DNA from: Echiichthys vipera
Lineage: Eukaryota > Chordata > Actinopteri > Perciformes > Trachinidae
Assembly (NCBI GenBank): GCA_963691815.1
Contig: OY829650.1
Span: forward strand, 34,411,077 to 34,475,076
Direction: 5' to 3'
DNA length: 64,000 nucleotides
The number at the start of each line of letters is the position of its first letter. Position 1 is the first letter of the stretch. The translations under genes were made by a program, and so were the position numbers. The notes under the pieces are model-generated. The model did no database searches. It was not told where the DNA came from and saw only the letters and a program-made list of their open reading frames with translations. Shown here piece after piece: positions 12,744 through 24,240 of the stretch.

Positions 12744-14195
12744 TCAGCCCTGAGGCGAGCCGATGTTTATGCTAAGGGCTGAGGAGATGTGGGGGCCTAC
12801 CTTCACCCTCTGGGAGCGGTCTGACAGGAAGTCCTTGATCCAAAGGCAGAGCAAGTTGGATATTCGCAGTTCTAAAAGTTTGGTCATTAGTCTGTTGGGG
12901 AGTATGGTGTTAAATGCTGAGCTGAAGTCCACAAATAGGAGCCGCGCATAGCTCCCCTCCCACTCCAAGTGGGACAAAGCAGCATGGAGAGCTGTGGCGA
13001 TAGCATCCTCTGTGCACCTGTTGGTTCTGTAGGCAAACTGGTGAGGGTCAGACCTGGTTGGGAGATTTGATATGATGTGTGTACGTAGCAGTTTCTCAAA
13101 GCACTTCATGACGACTGGGGTAAGTGCTACTGGACGGTAGTTATTAAGGCTGCTGATCGAAGTCTTTTTTGGGACTGGAATGATGGTTGAGGACTTGAGA
13201 CAGGGAGGGAAGGTGCCCTGGGACAGTGACTGGTTAAAAATGGTGGTAAAAACCCCAGCCAGCTGGTCTGCAAAGTCCTGGAGCACCTGTCCCGAGATGC
13301 CTTCCGGCCCTGGCGCTTTCCTCAGCTTCACCGCCCTCAGCGTGCGTCGCATCTCGTGCTCCTCCACTGTGAGAAAGTGACTGCTGTGGGCTGAAAGATG
13401 TGGTGTGGCTGTGTACTGTGAGGTTGCCTCAAAGTGGGCGAAGAAGTGGTTCAGCTCCTCCGCTAGTGAGATGTCACTGGCATCAGCCAAGGTGTTGTTC
13501 GGTCGATAGTTGGTGATGTGTTGAACCCCCTGCCACACCTGCCTGGAGTTGTTGCTCTTGAAGCAGTCCTCAATCTTCCTCTTGTAGTCAGCCTTGGCCT
13601 CCCTGATGCCTCTCTTCAGGTTGGATCTGGCAGTGCTGTATAGCGCTGCATCACCAGCCCTGAAAGTGATGCTTCTCTCCCTGAGCAGGCACTGCACTTC
13701 TTTTGTCATCCATGGCTTCCTGTTTGGGTAGACCCGGAAGCTGTTCAGGAGCACCTTCAGGCCATGTTTTAACAGTTTTGATTGTTGTAGAAGCACTTTT
13801 CCTGCGAGGGGTGCTGGTATCAAATGCAGGGTCATGTGGTCTGACTGACCGAGGTGAGGAAGTGGTTTAGGCCTGAAGCCTTGTTTAATGTTGGAATAAA
13901 CCTTGTCTAGTGCCTTGTCTCCCCTGGTAGCATATTTAACATGCTGATGGAGTTTGAGGAGTGCAGTCTTTAAATCCACCTGATTAAAGTCCCCAGCAAT
14001 GATGTGAATAGCCTCAGGAAACGAACTCTGTTGGCTGCTGATAATGTCATGTAAATGTCCGGGTGCCACGTTGGCATTAGCATCCGGAGGAATGTACACA
14101 GCTGTTAGCATCACAACGTTAAACTCATGGGGCAGATAAAAGGGCCTGCACTTGACAGTTACATACTCCAGATGTGGCGAGCAGTGGCTGTTCAT
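12744..14195 (-). pseudogene. Rex1-type LINE endonuclease-reverse transcriptase
   Basis: A 483-codon open frame. The N-terminal half is the C-terminal part of the apurinic-type endonuclease (AGDFNQ, then GQSDH with the catalytic Asp-His). The second half is RT with KAPGPEGI, RPVALTPVVMKCFE, QFAYRTN and FVDFSSAFNTI. It ends at a TGA (12744..12746) immediately after GSPQG, where the next residue should open VLSPLLYTLY; the downstream bases still encode that motif. One nonsense change therefore separates this frame from the rest of the RT, although further frameshifts lie beyond. It also lacks the endonuclease N-terminus in frame. Confidence 0.8.
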
Positions 14196-14379
14196 TGTCC
14201 TTGTGTCAGTGCACCAGCAGTTGTTAACAGAAATGAAAAGCCCACCTCCGAGTCTCTAATCCTGTCTTGAATGTTGTGCGACCTGCTAGCTCAATAGCTG
14301 TACCCGGAATGGAAGGATTAAGCCAAGACTCTGGGATGAGCAGCATGCAGCAATCCTTCACAATTTGCAACTTGCAGTT

Positions 14380-14787
14380 TTAGTTTATCCATTTTGTTCG
14401 CCAGCGATCTTGTGTTGTGAGGAAGATACTTGGAAGCGGCAGTTTGTGTGGCCGCTTCCTTAGCCTTAGCAACAGGCCAGCTCTGCATCCTCCCTTTTGT
14501 TTACGATCCCGGCGCCACCTCCCTGCTGGGATGGTAATCCAGGTTGAGCCGGGGCACCTAGCTATATCCACGGGTATTTCGTGCAAGCAAATAAAGTCAG
14601 TTGTAACAGACCGCTCGCTGTGTAAACCTATTCTTAAGAGATCCTGCTGGCTATAGATGGTGTTTTCCGGACATACTAGTAAATAAACAAAACACCGAAA
14701 GGGAGAGCACTCAGCGGCTGCATCTGAACATGCCGCCATAATGAGATCTTTACCGGCAGTTTCTGTTGCTGTCTTTGTACAAATCAA
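14380..14787 (-). pseudogene. Rex1-type LINE 5' coding segment
   Basis: Basic, Arg-rich segment ending in LPLPSIFLT, the position where the endonuclease of these LINEs starts. The equivalent part of the intact copy is PSVPSIIMGNVRSL. It runs out of frame at about 14380; the bases between it and 14195 still resemble the endonuclease N-terminus but contain stops. Confidence 0.5.
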
Positions 14788-15091
14788 CCTTCTCCCTCAC
14801 CGTCAGAGGTTTGTTTTCTTCTGCTTTTGGTCACAGTGTGATCAAGACTTTATCAACACGCCCATTAACTCTCTGTAAATACACCGTAGAATGAGCGGTT
14901 GTATTCAAACGGATCCCTCGGAGATGGTACAGTCTTAGTACTAAGGAGCTGGCAGGGTAAAGTGTGTTTGCTGTCCGATCCAACTGATTGCGTTCTCACA
15001 TGCTGCCCCACCAGGTAATGTTAGATAATTTCAGGCTTTTCAGATCGTATGTGACCTAGTAGCTCATTAACAGTTCCTCTTATGTTAAAGC

Positions 15092-16247
15092 ATATCAAAG
15101 ATCAAAATTATTATACTTGGTTTATTCTGAAATATTGTTATCTTTCATTGTTCATAACTTGATAGAATGTCAGCTGTGGCTATACCACTGCTGTAATAGC
15201 ATGTTTTTTTTAAATAACCAAGCAAGTAAAATTAGAGAGCAGTAACCCTTGTGTCAGAAGAGAAGATTTCAACATTTTCTTAAGGCTATAGGATTCAAAA
15301 AGGAATAGGAAGTGTTGCGTTCTTCTCAAAGAAAGGCAGAGTACTTCTCAAAAAACTGGGGTCAGAGATAACACTGGCTTTCAGCCAAGCTTATGGTGCA
15401 ACCCCCGGGCCTGCAAGAGCACAGAGAGAGCCATCCTCACAAAGCATTTAAACAGCAAGAAAGTCATTGAGTTGTTGTGATTGGTTCATAATGTTGATAA
15501 GGCAGTTCCTGGTTCCATTCATTCGTTCACAAGTTGAATCCTCCGCCGCCAGGTCACAGGGATCCTCCAACAAACCACCAGCTCCTGTATAAAGAACACT
15601 CCTTACTGTAGCTTCACTTCCTGGTGGGCTAACCCCCTCATCTGACTGCACCTAGTTCAAACTGGAGCTTATCTGCAACATCCTTTAATTATTAAGTTAT
15701 CAAGTTGATAATAATGTGAAAGAATGCTAAATCATTTTCATTTAACTTCTATACGTACAAAGTGAGTGTACAACACTTCATGTTTAAAAATCCCCACAGA
15801 AGTGTAAAGGCCAAAGCTTTGAATGACTTCAGCTCATCTGCGCCTACAGGACATCACTAGTTTCTCACACTGCTCTGGTTTGATCTTGGTCCATTCTTTT
15901 TCAGGCTCTTCCACAGTTCAATAACTGTAGTGGGTTTCTTAGACTTTACTTTTTTGTTAAGGATTTTCCAGAGCTTCTCTATGGGGTTTAGATCTGTTAC
16001 TTATGGCAGTGTTCAATCTTCTCTTCTGACACAATGGTTACTGTTCTCTAATTTTGCTCACTGTTTTTTTCCCCTCAAAATAAAGGTTTTTGTTGAAGTG
16101 CCTTGGTTATTTAAAAAACTTGCTAGTACAGCAGTGGTATAGCCACAGCTGATATTATATATATAATTCAGAACAATAGAAAAATAAACATATTTCAGAA
16201 TAAATCAAGTATTAATTACTTGTTCTCTAATTTTGATCTCCACTGTA
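15092..16247 (-). mobile_element. Tc1/mariner-type element, defective
   Basis: Long inverted terminal repeats: left arm about 15092..15290 and right arm about 16008..16247. They share CAGCTGTGGCTATACCACTG, GAAGAGAAGATT and ATTTCAGAATAAA in inverse order. The right end finishes GATCTCCACTGTA, the usual outer end of Tc1-like elements that insert at TA. The left end is degraded. The centre holds a transposase C-terminal remnant, and about 480 bp at 15300..15780 does not look like Tc1. Confidence 0.8.
15840..16000 (-). pseudogene. Tc1 transposase C-terminal remnant
   Basis: The minus strand encodes DLNPIEKLWKILNKKV, which contains the last acidic residue of the DDE triad of Tc1 transposases, followed by PTTVIELWKSL. 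A single-base frameshift follows, then EQCEKLVMSCRRR. The N-terminal DNA-binding domain and the first two catalytic Asp are absent. The element cannot encode its own transposase. Confidence 0.8.
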
Positions 16248-17678
16248 CATATTTACAAGAGTGACTGGATTTATGGCTAACTAGTTACTGTTGAGAAACA
16301 GGTACATTAGATGTTAAAGAAATGTATAAAATATTATCAGAAATGTTCTTTTCATGCATATAATACTAAGTGTTCTTTTAGAGTGTTTGTTGCAAAGTAT
16401 GTGCCTGCATGTCTAAACCAATTATATTTGACCCATCTGGGGAAAGTTTTGATAACGTATTCCCTCCCTAGAAGAGTACTGTGGGAGCAAAAGCAGCTGT
16501 AACCTTGTAGACATTCTTGTGTGGAAAATAGTATCTGTACGTAACTGGTTAGTTATTATTCATGAGTGACTTATGATTATTCATGTACTCTTTAATAAAA
16601 AGACACGGAAGGAGAATGGAAGGGGAGAGAATTTGCAGAGGGACAATCCAAGCAGTGCTCGTTGACCTCCTCTCTCCCCGTGTCAGATACGTTAAAGGTG
16701 TCTCTTGTTTCTGATCTGATGAAGCCTCCAATGTGTTGTCCTGTCTGACAACTGAAAGAATTGACATGTGTTGTTTTTGTCAAGGCAACTGAAATATTTT
16801 GACATTAGATGTAGGTCTTTATTAAAACAACAACCTTTAAGGCTTGACACTGGTTGGTATCTGACAGGAACAACTGCTGTAGGGGATGGATGAGTAACAC
16901 TCACGGCAGCCTCATTGTCATGGTAACCAGCACATCAGGGTTAAGAGTGACAGATTTACAAGCCCATAATTCTGCTTTGATTGTTATGCTGGAGAGTCAG
17001 TGGTTGTTCCATGTGTGGGTTGAGCTGTGTGGAATACATTTAAAAATAGTACTGGTCTTGTATTTTTGGAGGATTGGCAGCTGAAATCAGGACATATGCA
17101 GAACATCTCAGACATGAATCAGGACACTGTGGTGTTCATTCATGTGCTCTTAATGGGCTATAAAACATCAAGAGAGATCATGCAGTACTTTTTATAGTTC
17201 TATATAATTCTATATAGACAGCTATAAAACTATATCAACAGATCTTCTATTAGCAGCATATCAAACAACATAAAGAAAAGCCTTCCAAAGGTTTCCAAAC
17301 CTTTAGAAATGGGCTTTTTTGAAATGCAGGAAATTACTAACTGAGTTATGGGTAGATGGTAACAATAAAGGAGTTTGTAGCACTTTATCGCAAAATAATT
17401 ATTGAACCTCACAGATGGATGAAAGGGTTTCTGGGTGCTTTTCTCTTTTAAATCTAATCATATAAAATGAAAGTGTAAAAACACACTCTCAAGCTTTCTA
17501 CTGGTATACCCCTGTATTAAAGATCTTCGGGATGACACAACCTTCATCAGGTGGACAAGCATCACAACAGCTCCTTATACTGAAGATTAAATCATTGAAG
17601 TCCACTGGTATGGGTCCACATATCAGCTCCAGACTGTCTGAGGGCGCTTTCACACCAGCCTTAGGATCTACGTTATTG
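16248..17678. other. no recognised feature
   Basis: Non-coding; frames are short and without domains. No repeat ends found. Confidence 0.4.
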
Positions 17679-17686
17679 CGCCCGCC

Positions 17687-18559
17687 CAGTGACGTGCAGT
17701 GAGGGTTGGGGCTGGGGAGGCACTGACTCACAAGTCAGATTTACAAACATACAGTAGGATGTCAATAGGATAGGATGAGAGAATAGGAGCGAATAGGATG
17801 CTGAGAACCATTTTAAAACACCAGAGCCTCTGTATATTGCAGTATATCTTACCTTTACTTGTACATGACTTCTCGCTTTGACTGAAAGTCCAGCTTTGAA
17901 AAATTTCTTAGTTTAGAAATCAAATCCTCCATTTTCAGGGCGAGAAATGACAGCTTGTCGCTAAGCTCTACAGCGTCGCACAGCACACTTCTGTGTTTAC
18001 TTTTTGCACACAGGTCAGAGTTCACCGTGACCTGCTGGCTATTAGGCTGCTCACTATCACCGCCTAACTTGAGGCAGAGGTACTGCCTGCCTCAAGCCAA
18101 GCATTTTCCCTGTGGATTTATGTCTTATCATTAAGGTGTAAATATTACACACATACGTAAAAAACATTACTGAACACCATGGAAAAGAAGACGTATGCTT
18201 TTATTACATAAAAGTGTCCTCAACCATCATATTGGAAACATACACAGAAATGGGAACAAGCACGCGCAGAGGGCACACGCTCAATCCAGTTTGTGAGTGA
18301 TTGCGCAATCTGGAGGGAGGCACGGCTGTCTGTGCCTCACCTCTCGTCTCCGAAGAGACTCCGTTTATTTAAATAGGAAATACAGAATTTTCTGCCATTT
18401 TTACTATAAAAAACGGTCAAAATACATTAAGAGCCACACCAAAATCATAGTCCAGAGGACAAATATTAATACTTGTTATTTTATTATTTCGTTTCTTTTT
18501 CCTCTCATGATGACAGGGGAGGCACAGCCTCACCTGCCTCCCCTGACTGCACGTCACTG
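17687..18559. mobile_element. hAT-type MITE with perfect 8-bp TSD
   Basis: The ends are CAGTGACGTGCAGT and its exact inverse ACTGCACGTCACTG. CGCCCGCC flanks both sides (17679..17686 and 18560..18567), the 8-bp duplication made by hAT transposases. The 873-bp body encodes nothing recognisable. The GAGGCA-rich subterminal regions mirror each other. It would need a transposase supplied in trans. Confidence 0.9.
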
Positions 18560-18688
18560 CGCCCGCCCCAGACACATTTTAGAGACATCTTTAGAGCAGA
18601 ACCATTGTAATCAAGGATGTGTCATCAATGAAGGGTAGAAGCAAGATGTTAAATTACATTGATTACATGTAATCTTTCTATGCTACAG

Positions 18689-18713
18689 ATATATATATAT
18701 ATATATATATATA
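18689..18713. repeat. (AT)n microsatellite
   Basis: About 12 AT units. Confidence 0.9.
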
Positions 18714-19752
18714 AGCATGTACAAACGTTTTGTTTTTCATTTCTAAATTGTTGCCTTCTCCATCCTCTGATTGAACCTATAGAACACTCACTGATGTCAT
18801 CACATTTCACACTCCAGCTCAAGGAAAACCTGCTATTTCTTTTGTTCAAACTGGGGACCAGCTTTTTCCCAACCAATTTCTTTTTTGGTCAACATGCAAA
18901 AATAGGTGCACTTAACGGAACAGAACCAGTTCTATGTTGGTGGGAGTGCTCTTTGCTAATACATCATCATATAATTTATAACATTATATACTCCTTAAAC
19001 AAGAACTGTAATGTTCTGTAACACAATTGTTGTAACACAATTATTTTTTAAATTTAATTTCAATTCAATTAAATTCAATTTTATTTATAGTGCCAAATCA
19101 TAATAAAAGTTATCTCAGGACACTTTAAAAACTAGGTATAGACCACACTCTATGACTTATTTATGATTTACATAGACCCAACATTTCCCTGTAGAGTACG
19201 GTGGCAACGAAAACCTTCCATATTACAGGCAGGAACGTCAGACAGACCCAGCTCTGTGGAGGACGGCCATCTGTCTTGACCGGTTGGGGAGGAAGAAAAG
19301 GAGAGAGAAAGAGAGAAAAGACGGACAGATGGACAGAGAGAGACAAAGACAGACACAAAGACAGAGACAGACACACTTCCAATAACTATAATAATATCTT
19401 TAGTAATGTAAATATGACTTATATGTTATGGCAGTTAATACAGCAGAATAGTAGAAACAAGCACAGCTAAGGTTATGGATTATAATAGTAGCAGAAAGCG
19501 TCATGCAGGACCACGGCAGCAGGCACCACCACGATAAGCAGAGACCTGCGAGACGACAAAGCACAAACAACTCCTGGGAAGAAGTTGAATTAGTAACATG
19601 CATTGATGAGACATGCATGATACAGACAGAGATGAGAGAGGCTCAGAGTATCTGGAAAAATATTATCCCCCGGCAGACTAGGCCTATAGCATCATAATTA
19701 AGCAGAACAAAATCAGCTTAAAAATAACAACATTGCTAAGGGCTCGTAAGTC

Positions 19753-22700
19753 CTAGCTGTGAGCTTTATCAAAAAGGAAAGTTTTAAGTTTACTCTTAAA
19801 TATGGGGACAGTGTCTGTGTTCCGAATAACACTTGGGAGTTGGTTCCACAGGAGAGGAGCTTGGTAGCTGAAGGCTCTGCCACCCATTCTACTTTTGGAG
19901 ACTCTAGGAACGACAAGTAGCCCTGCATTCTCAGAGCACAGCGATCTAGTTGGGTAATACCGTACTATGAGCTCTTTAAGATATGAGGGAGCCTGACCAA
20001 TAAGAGCTTTGTAGGTAAGGAGAAGGATTTTAAATTCTATTCTAGATTTTACAGGTAGCCAGTGAAAAGGAGCTAATACAGGAGAAATATGTTCTCTTCG
20101 ATTTGATTTAGTTAGTACACGAGCTGCAGCATTTTGGACCAACTGGAGACTCTTAACAGACTTATTGGAGCAGCCTGATAATAATGAGTTGCAGTAGTCC
20201 AACCTAGAAGTAACAAATGCATTGACTAGTTTTTCTGCATCTATTTGAGACGCAATGTGCCTAATTTTCGCAATATTATGCAGGTGAAAATATGCATTCC
20301 TTTTCATTAGTTTTATGTGAGAACATATCCTGATCAAAAATAACACCCAGATTCCTTACTGTGGTGCTGGAGGACAACACAACATCATCCATAGTAACAA
20401 TATCTTTAGCTATTGAGTTTTGGAGGCCTTCAAATAATAAATAATAAACTGACTTCAGTTTTATTTGAGTTTAACATCAGAAAATTGCAGGTCATCCAGC
20501 TTTTTATTTCCTTAATGCACATTTGAAGTTTATCTAACTGTTTGGTTTCTTCTGGTTTGATCGACAAATATAATTGTGTATCATCAGCATAACAATGAAA
20601 GAGTATGGAGTGCTTCTTTATAATATTTCCTAAGGGAAGCATATATAAGGTGAAAAGAATCGGTCCAAGGACAGAACCCTGTGAAACTCCTTGACTGACT
20701 TCAGTGTTCATGGAGGATTTGTCATTAACATGTTCAAACTGAGATCTATCTGATAATTATGACTTAAACCAGCTCAGTGCGGTTTCTTTAATGCCAATTA
20801 GATTCTCCAGTCTCTGTAGCACGATGCGATGGTCAATAGTGTCAAAGGCAGCACTAAAATCTAGTAAAACAAGTACAGAGACAAGTCATTTGTCTGAAGC
20901 TATTAAAAGGTTGTTAGTATTTTTTTTACCAGTGCTGTCTCAGTGCTATGATTCGCTCTAAATCCTGACTGGAAGTACTCAAATAACTCATTATTATGTA
21001 AAAAGTCACACAGCTGATTGGCGACTAATTTCTCAAGGATCTTAGAGAGAAAAGGAAGGTTAGATATAGGTCTATAGTTGGCTAGTACCTCAGGATCAAG
21101 ACTGGGCTTTTTAAGAAGAGGTTTAATTACAGCTACTTTAAAAGACTGTGGTACATAACCTGCTGATAAAGACATGTTAATCATATATAATACAGGAGTG
21201 CTAACTAAAGGTAACACTTTTTCAAGTAACCTAGTTGGAATAGAGTCTAGGAGACAAGCAGAGGGCTTTGATGCTGAAATAGTAGAGGTTAATTTGTTAA
21301 GGTCAACTGTAGAAAAGCAGTCCAGGAACATATCAGGTCGTACAGTTGGTTCCTGGGTTCCTGGCTTTGAAGAAAAATGAGTGCCAAGCGAGTTGATTTT
21401 GTCTCTAATAGCTATAATTTCGTCATTAAAGAAGGTCATGAAGTCATTACTACTGAGGGTTATAGGAATACATGGCTCAATAGAGCTGTGGCTCTTTGTC
21501 AGCCTGGCTACAGTGCTGAAAAGAAATCTAGGATTGTTCTTATTCTCCTTGATTAAAGATGAGTAATAGGCTGCTCTGGCATTACGGAGGGCCTTCCTAT
21601 ATGTTTTTAGACTTTCATGCCAAACTAAGCGAGATTCCTCCAGTTTAGTAGAGCGCCATTTACATTTACGATACTTGTTTTAATTCACAGGTTTGTGAGT
21701 TATACCACGGAGATAACTTCCTCTGTTTCATTATCTTCTTTTTAAACGGAGCAACAATTCAATTCAATTCAATTAAATTTTATTTATAGTGCCAAATCAT
21801 AATAAAAGTTATCTCAGGACACTTTACAAACAAGGTAAAGACCACACTCTATTATACACATAGACCCAACAATTCCCCCGTAGAGTACGGTGGCAACGAA
21901 AACCTTCCCTATAACAGGCAGGAACGTCAGACAGACCCAGCTCTGTGGAGTACGGCCATCTGTCTTGACCGGTTGGGGAGGAAGAAAAGGAGAGAAAGAG
22001 AGAAAAGACAGACAGATGGACAGAGAAAGACAAAGACAGACACAAAGACAGAGACAGACACACTTCCAGTAACTGTAATAATATCTATAGCAATGTGAAT
22101 ATGACTGATATGTTATGGCAGTCGAGTGTTGTTTGTAGTGAGCCTGCAACACTGTCAGCAAGGTGATCAATTTCAGAGAAAATAAGGTTAGTGCAGGAAT
22201 CTTGAATATTAGGATAAGGCATTAAAGTAAATGCAGATGGAATGGCTTCCTTAAATTTAGTTACAGCACTATCAGATAAACATCTAGTGTAGAAACTTTT
22301 GCCCAGAGGTGAGTAGTCCTGTAATACGAATTCAAAAGTTATTAAATAATGGTCTGATCAAATAGTATTTTGTGGAAAGACTATTAAGTCATTGATTTCC
22401 ACACCATAAGCCAAAACAAGGTTGAGGGTGTGATTAAAACAGTGAGTAGGTTTATGTACACTCTGACTAAAACCTATCGAATCTAATTGAGAGATAAATG
22501 CAATACTAAGGCTATTATTATCAACGTCCATGTGAATATTAAAATCTCCTACAATGATTACTTTATCAGATTTAAATTTGACAGAAACTCTGAGAATTCA
22601 GATAGAAATCCAGAGTACGGACCAGGAGCACGGTACACTATAACAAGTATAATTGGCTGCACACTTTGCCAGGTTGAATGTGAAAGACAAAGAACAAGAC

Positions 22701-23049
22701 TTTCAAATTAATTATAATTTAGTTTAGGTTTAGGGTTGATTAATAGGCCTGAGTCATAAATAGCTGCAACGCCTCCTCCTCGACCACTGCCTTGAGGAAT
22801 ATGAGTATTAATATGACTGGGAGGAGTGGATTTATTTAGGCTAACATATTCTTCATGACACAGCCAGGTTTCAGTCAGACAGAGTAAATCAATATGGTTA
22901 TCTGATATCAGATCGTTTACTAATACAGCTGTAGATGGCAGAGATCTGATGTTTAAAAGTCCACATTTTATTTTCTGATTTTGTTGCATTATCGCAGATT
23001 TGGTGTTGATTTGTATCAAGTTTTTCTGTATAGCGCCTCTTCTGTTCAT
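19753..23049 (-). pseudogene. L2 ORF2 (endonuclease-RT), copy A
   Basis: Read from 23049 leftwards. The endonuclease start (22708..23049) shows GLLNIRSL and CLTETWLCHEEY, with the catalytic Glu of the apurinic-type nuclease. The next 600 bp are decayed and interrupted. RT follows as ANYRPISNLPFLSKILEKL and FQSGFRANHSTETALV (20903..21439), GSVLGPILFTLYM with the YADD catalytic box (20430..20711), and the long C-terminal domain with LVQNAAARVLTK and FHWLPVKSRIEFK (19753..20346). L2 ORF2 performs target-primed reverse transcription. Several frameshifts and the insertion make this copy inactive. Confidence 0.85.
21756..22120 (-). mobile_element. L2 3' end nested inside L2 copy A
   Basis: A second (AATTC)n tail, TTTTATTTATAGTGCC and the GACAGACCCAGCTCTG block sit in the middle of copy A ORF2. 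The insertion lies between GGAGCAACA and GTCGAGTG, which are adjacent in copies B and D (apart from one or two bases). Same orientation as its host, so it is a later insertion or a template-switch product. Confidence 0.8.
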
Positions 23050-23129
23050 TTTTTGATCTGGTTAATTTAGATGACCGTGGGCCACACAGTGTTTGTATAC
23101 TATACTGAGCTGGAAAATGCTTCACAGGG

Positions 23130-23278
23130 AGCGCAGAGAGGACTGCCACTCTGCTTGCTGGGCATCTGTGATAAGGGCAGCTCAGAGAGGTGTGTTAGAC
23201 TGCCACTCTGCTTCCTGGGCATCTGTGATAAGGGCAGCGCAGAGAGGTGTATTAAACTGCAACTCTGCTTCCTGATCC
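23130..23278 (-). repeat. 57-bp tandem repeat in the L2 ORF1-ORF2 spacer
   Basis: CTGCCACTCTGC starts at 23143 and 23200, and a variant at 23257, giving a regular 57-bp period over about 2.5 units. Copy D has only one equivalent unit near 54820..54880, so the array expanded in copy A or its source. Confidence 0.85.
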
Positions 23279-23289
23279 CAAAACTGGGT

Positions 23290-24042
23290 TGGCATGGTTT
23301 AGACCGCTAACAACTGCATCCAGGTTCTTAGATATGAGAGCGGCACCCTCCAAATACCATCTCTCCTAATAAGACCAGGTTTTCCCCAGAAAGACTGCCA
23401 ATTATATACAAAGCCCACATTATTTACCGGGCACCATCCAGACAGCCAGACGGAATGATGACATGCGGTTATACATGTCATCGCAAGTCAAGTTGGGCAG
23501 GGGACCAGAGAAAATGACGGAGTCCGACATAGTTTTTGCATATGCACACACCGACTCCACATTCATTTTAGTGACCTCCGATTGACTTAATCGGGCGTCA
23601 TTACCGCCGACGTGAATAACAATCTTACCATATTTACATTTATCCTTAGCCAGCAGTTTCAAATAGGACTCAATGTCGCCCGCTCTGGCCCCTGGGAGGC
23701 ATTTTACTATGGTCCCTGGTGTCGCTAAGTTCATGTTTCTCAGAATGGAGCTGCCAATAACCAGTGTTGTTTCCTTAGCAGGTGTGTCACTGAGTGGAGA
23801 AAACTTGTTTGAAACGTGAACGGGTGGATGGTAAAAGTTATAGGTGGCCGGCTAGCTACCGTAGCACAAGACTGAGCTTCGATGGTGTGGAGCCGTGCCT
23901 CTAACTCACTGTGCCTCGCCTTCAGTGCTACAAACACACTACACTTATTACATTTACCATTATCACTAAAGGAGGCAGAGGAGTAGCTAAACATAAGACA
24001 CTCTGAGCAAGAAAAAGCAGGAGAGAGTGCGGGGGAAGCCAT
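23290..24042 (-). pseudogene. L2 ORF1 (zinc-ribbon, coiled coil, esterase-like), copy A
   Basis: Starts MASPALSP at 24042. Residues 12-35 carry two CxxC pairs (CSEC and CNKC), then a short coiled coil (SELEARLHTIEAQ). After a frameshift near 23760 comes an SGNH-hydrolase-like domain with AGDIESYLKLL and IHVGGND, as known for the ORF1 esterase of CR1/L2 LINEs. The frame changes again near 23450. ORF1 proteins bind the LINE RNA. Broken here by at least two frameshifts. Confidence 0.75.
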
Positions 24043-24240
24043 CACCAGCCGTGAAGCTAACTGCTAAGCTAAAGTGGCTAACAGCCTGTAACGTTTAACA
24101 CTCTCGAATTAGCAAGAAAGTGGCTGAAAGAAGGAGAGCTGTGAGTGCTTTAGTAGAACTAGTGGATGTTTAAATGTTAAGCGGTTACTCTCTCTCTTCC
24201 TGTTACCTTAACAACAAGCAACAAACAAAACGCGACTGAC

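Larger units (their letters stand above)
11930..14800 (-). mobile_element. Rex1-type LINE, decayed copy
   Basis: The element reads right to left: a basic 5' coding segment (14380..14787), endonuclease and RT (12744..14195), then the RT C-terminus (12119..12475). Its DFSSAFNTI motif and KKAQQRLYFLR motif place it with Rex1-type LINEs of the CR1 group. The ends are approximate; no TSD was found. Confidence 0.75.
19059..24240 (-). mobile_element. L2-clade LINE copy A, near full length, nested
   Basis: Runs from the (AATTC)n 3' tail at 19059 through the 3' UTR, RT, endonuclease and ORF1 to a probable 5' UTR ending near 24240. It is the most complete L2 copy in the window. It is interrupted by a second L2 3' end at 21756..22120 and carries frameshifts in both ORFs. 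The 5' end is approximate. Confidence 0.85.

Noticed and set aside
19290..19380. Purine-rich triplex or regulatory tract
   Set aside because: It is part of the L2 3' UTR and recurs at the same place in the other L2 copies.
23130..23278. CRISPR-like array
   Set aside because: The units are contiguous with no spacers and lie in a eukaryotic LINE.
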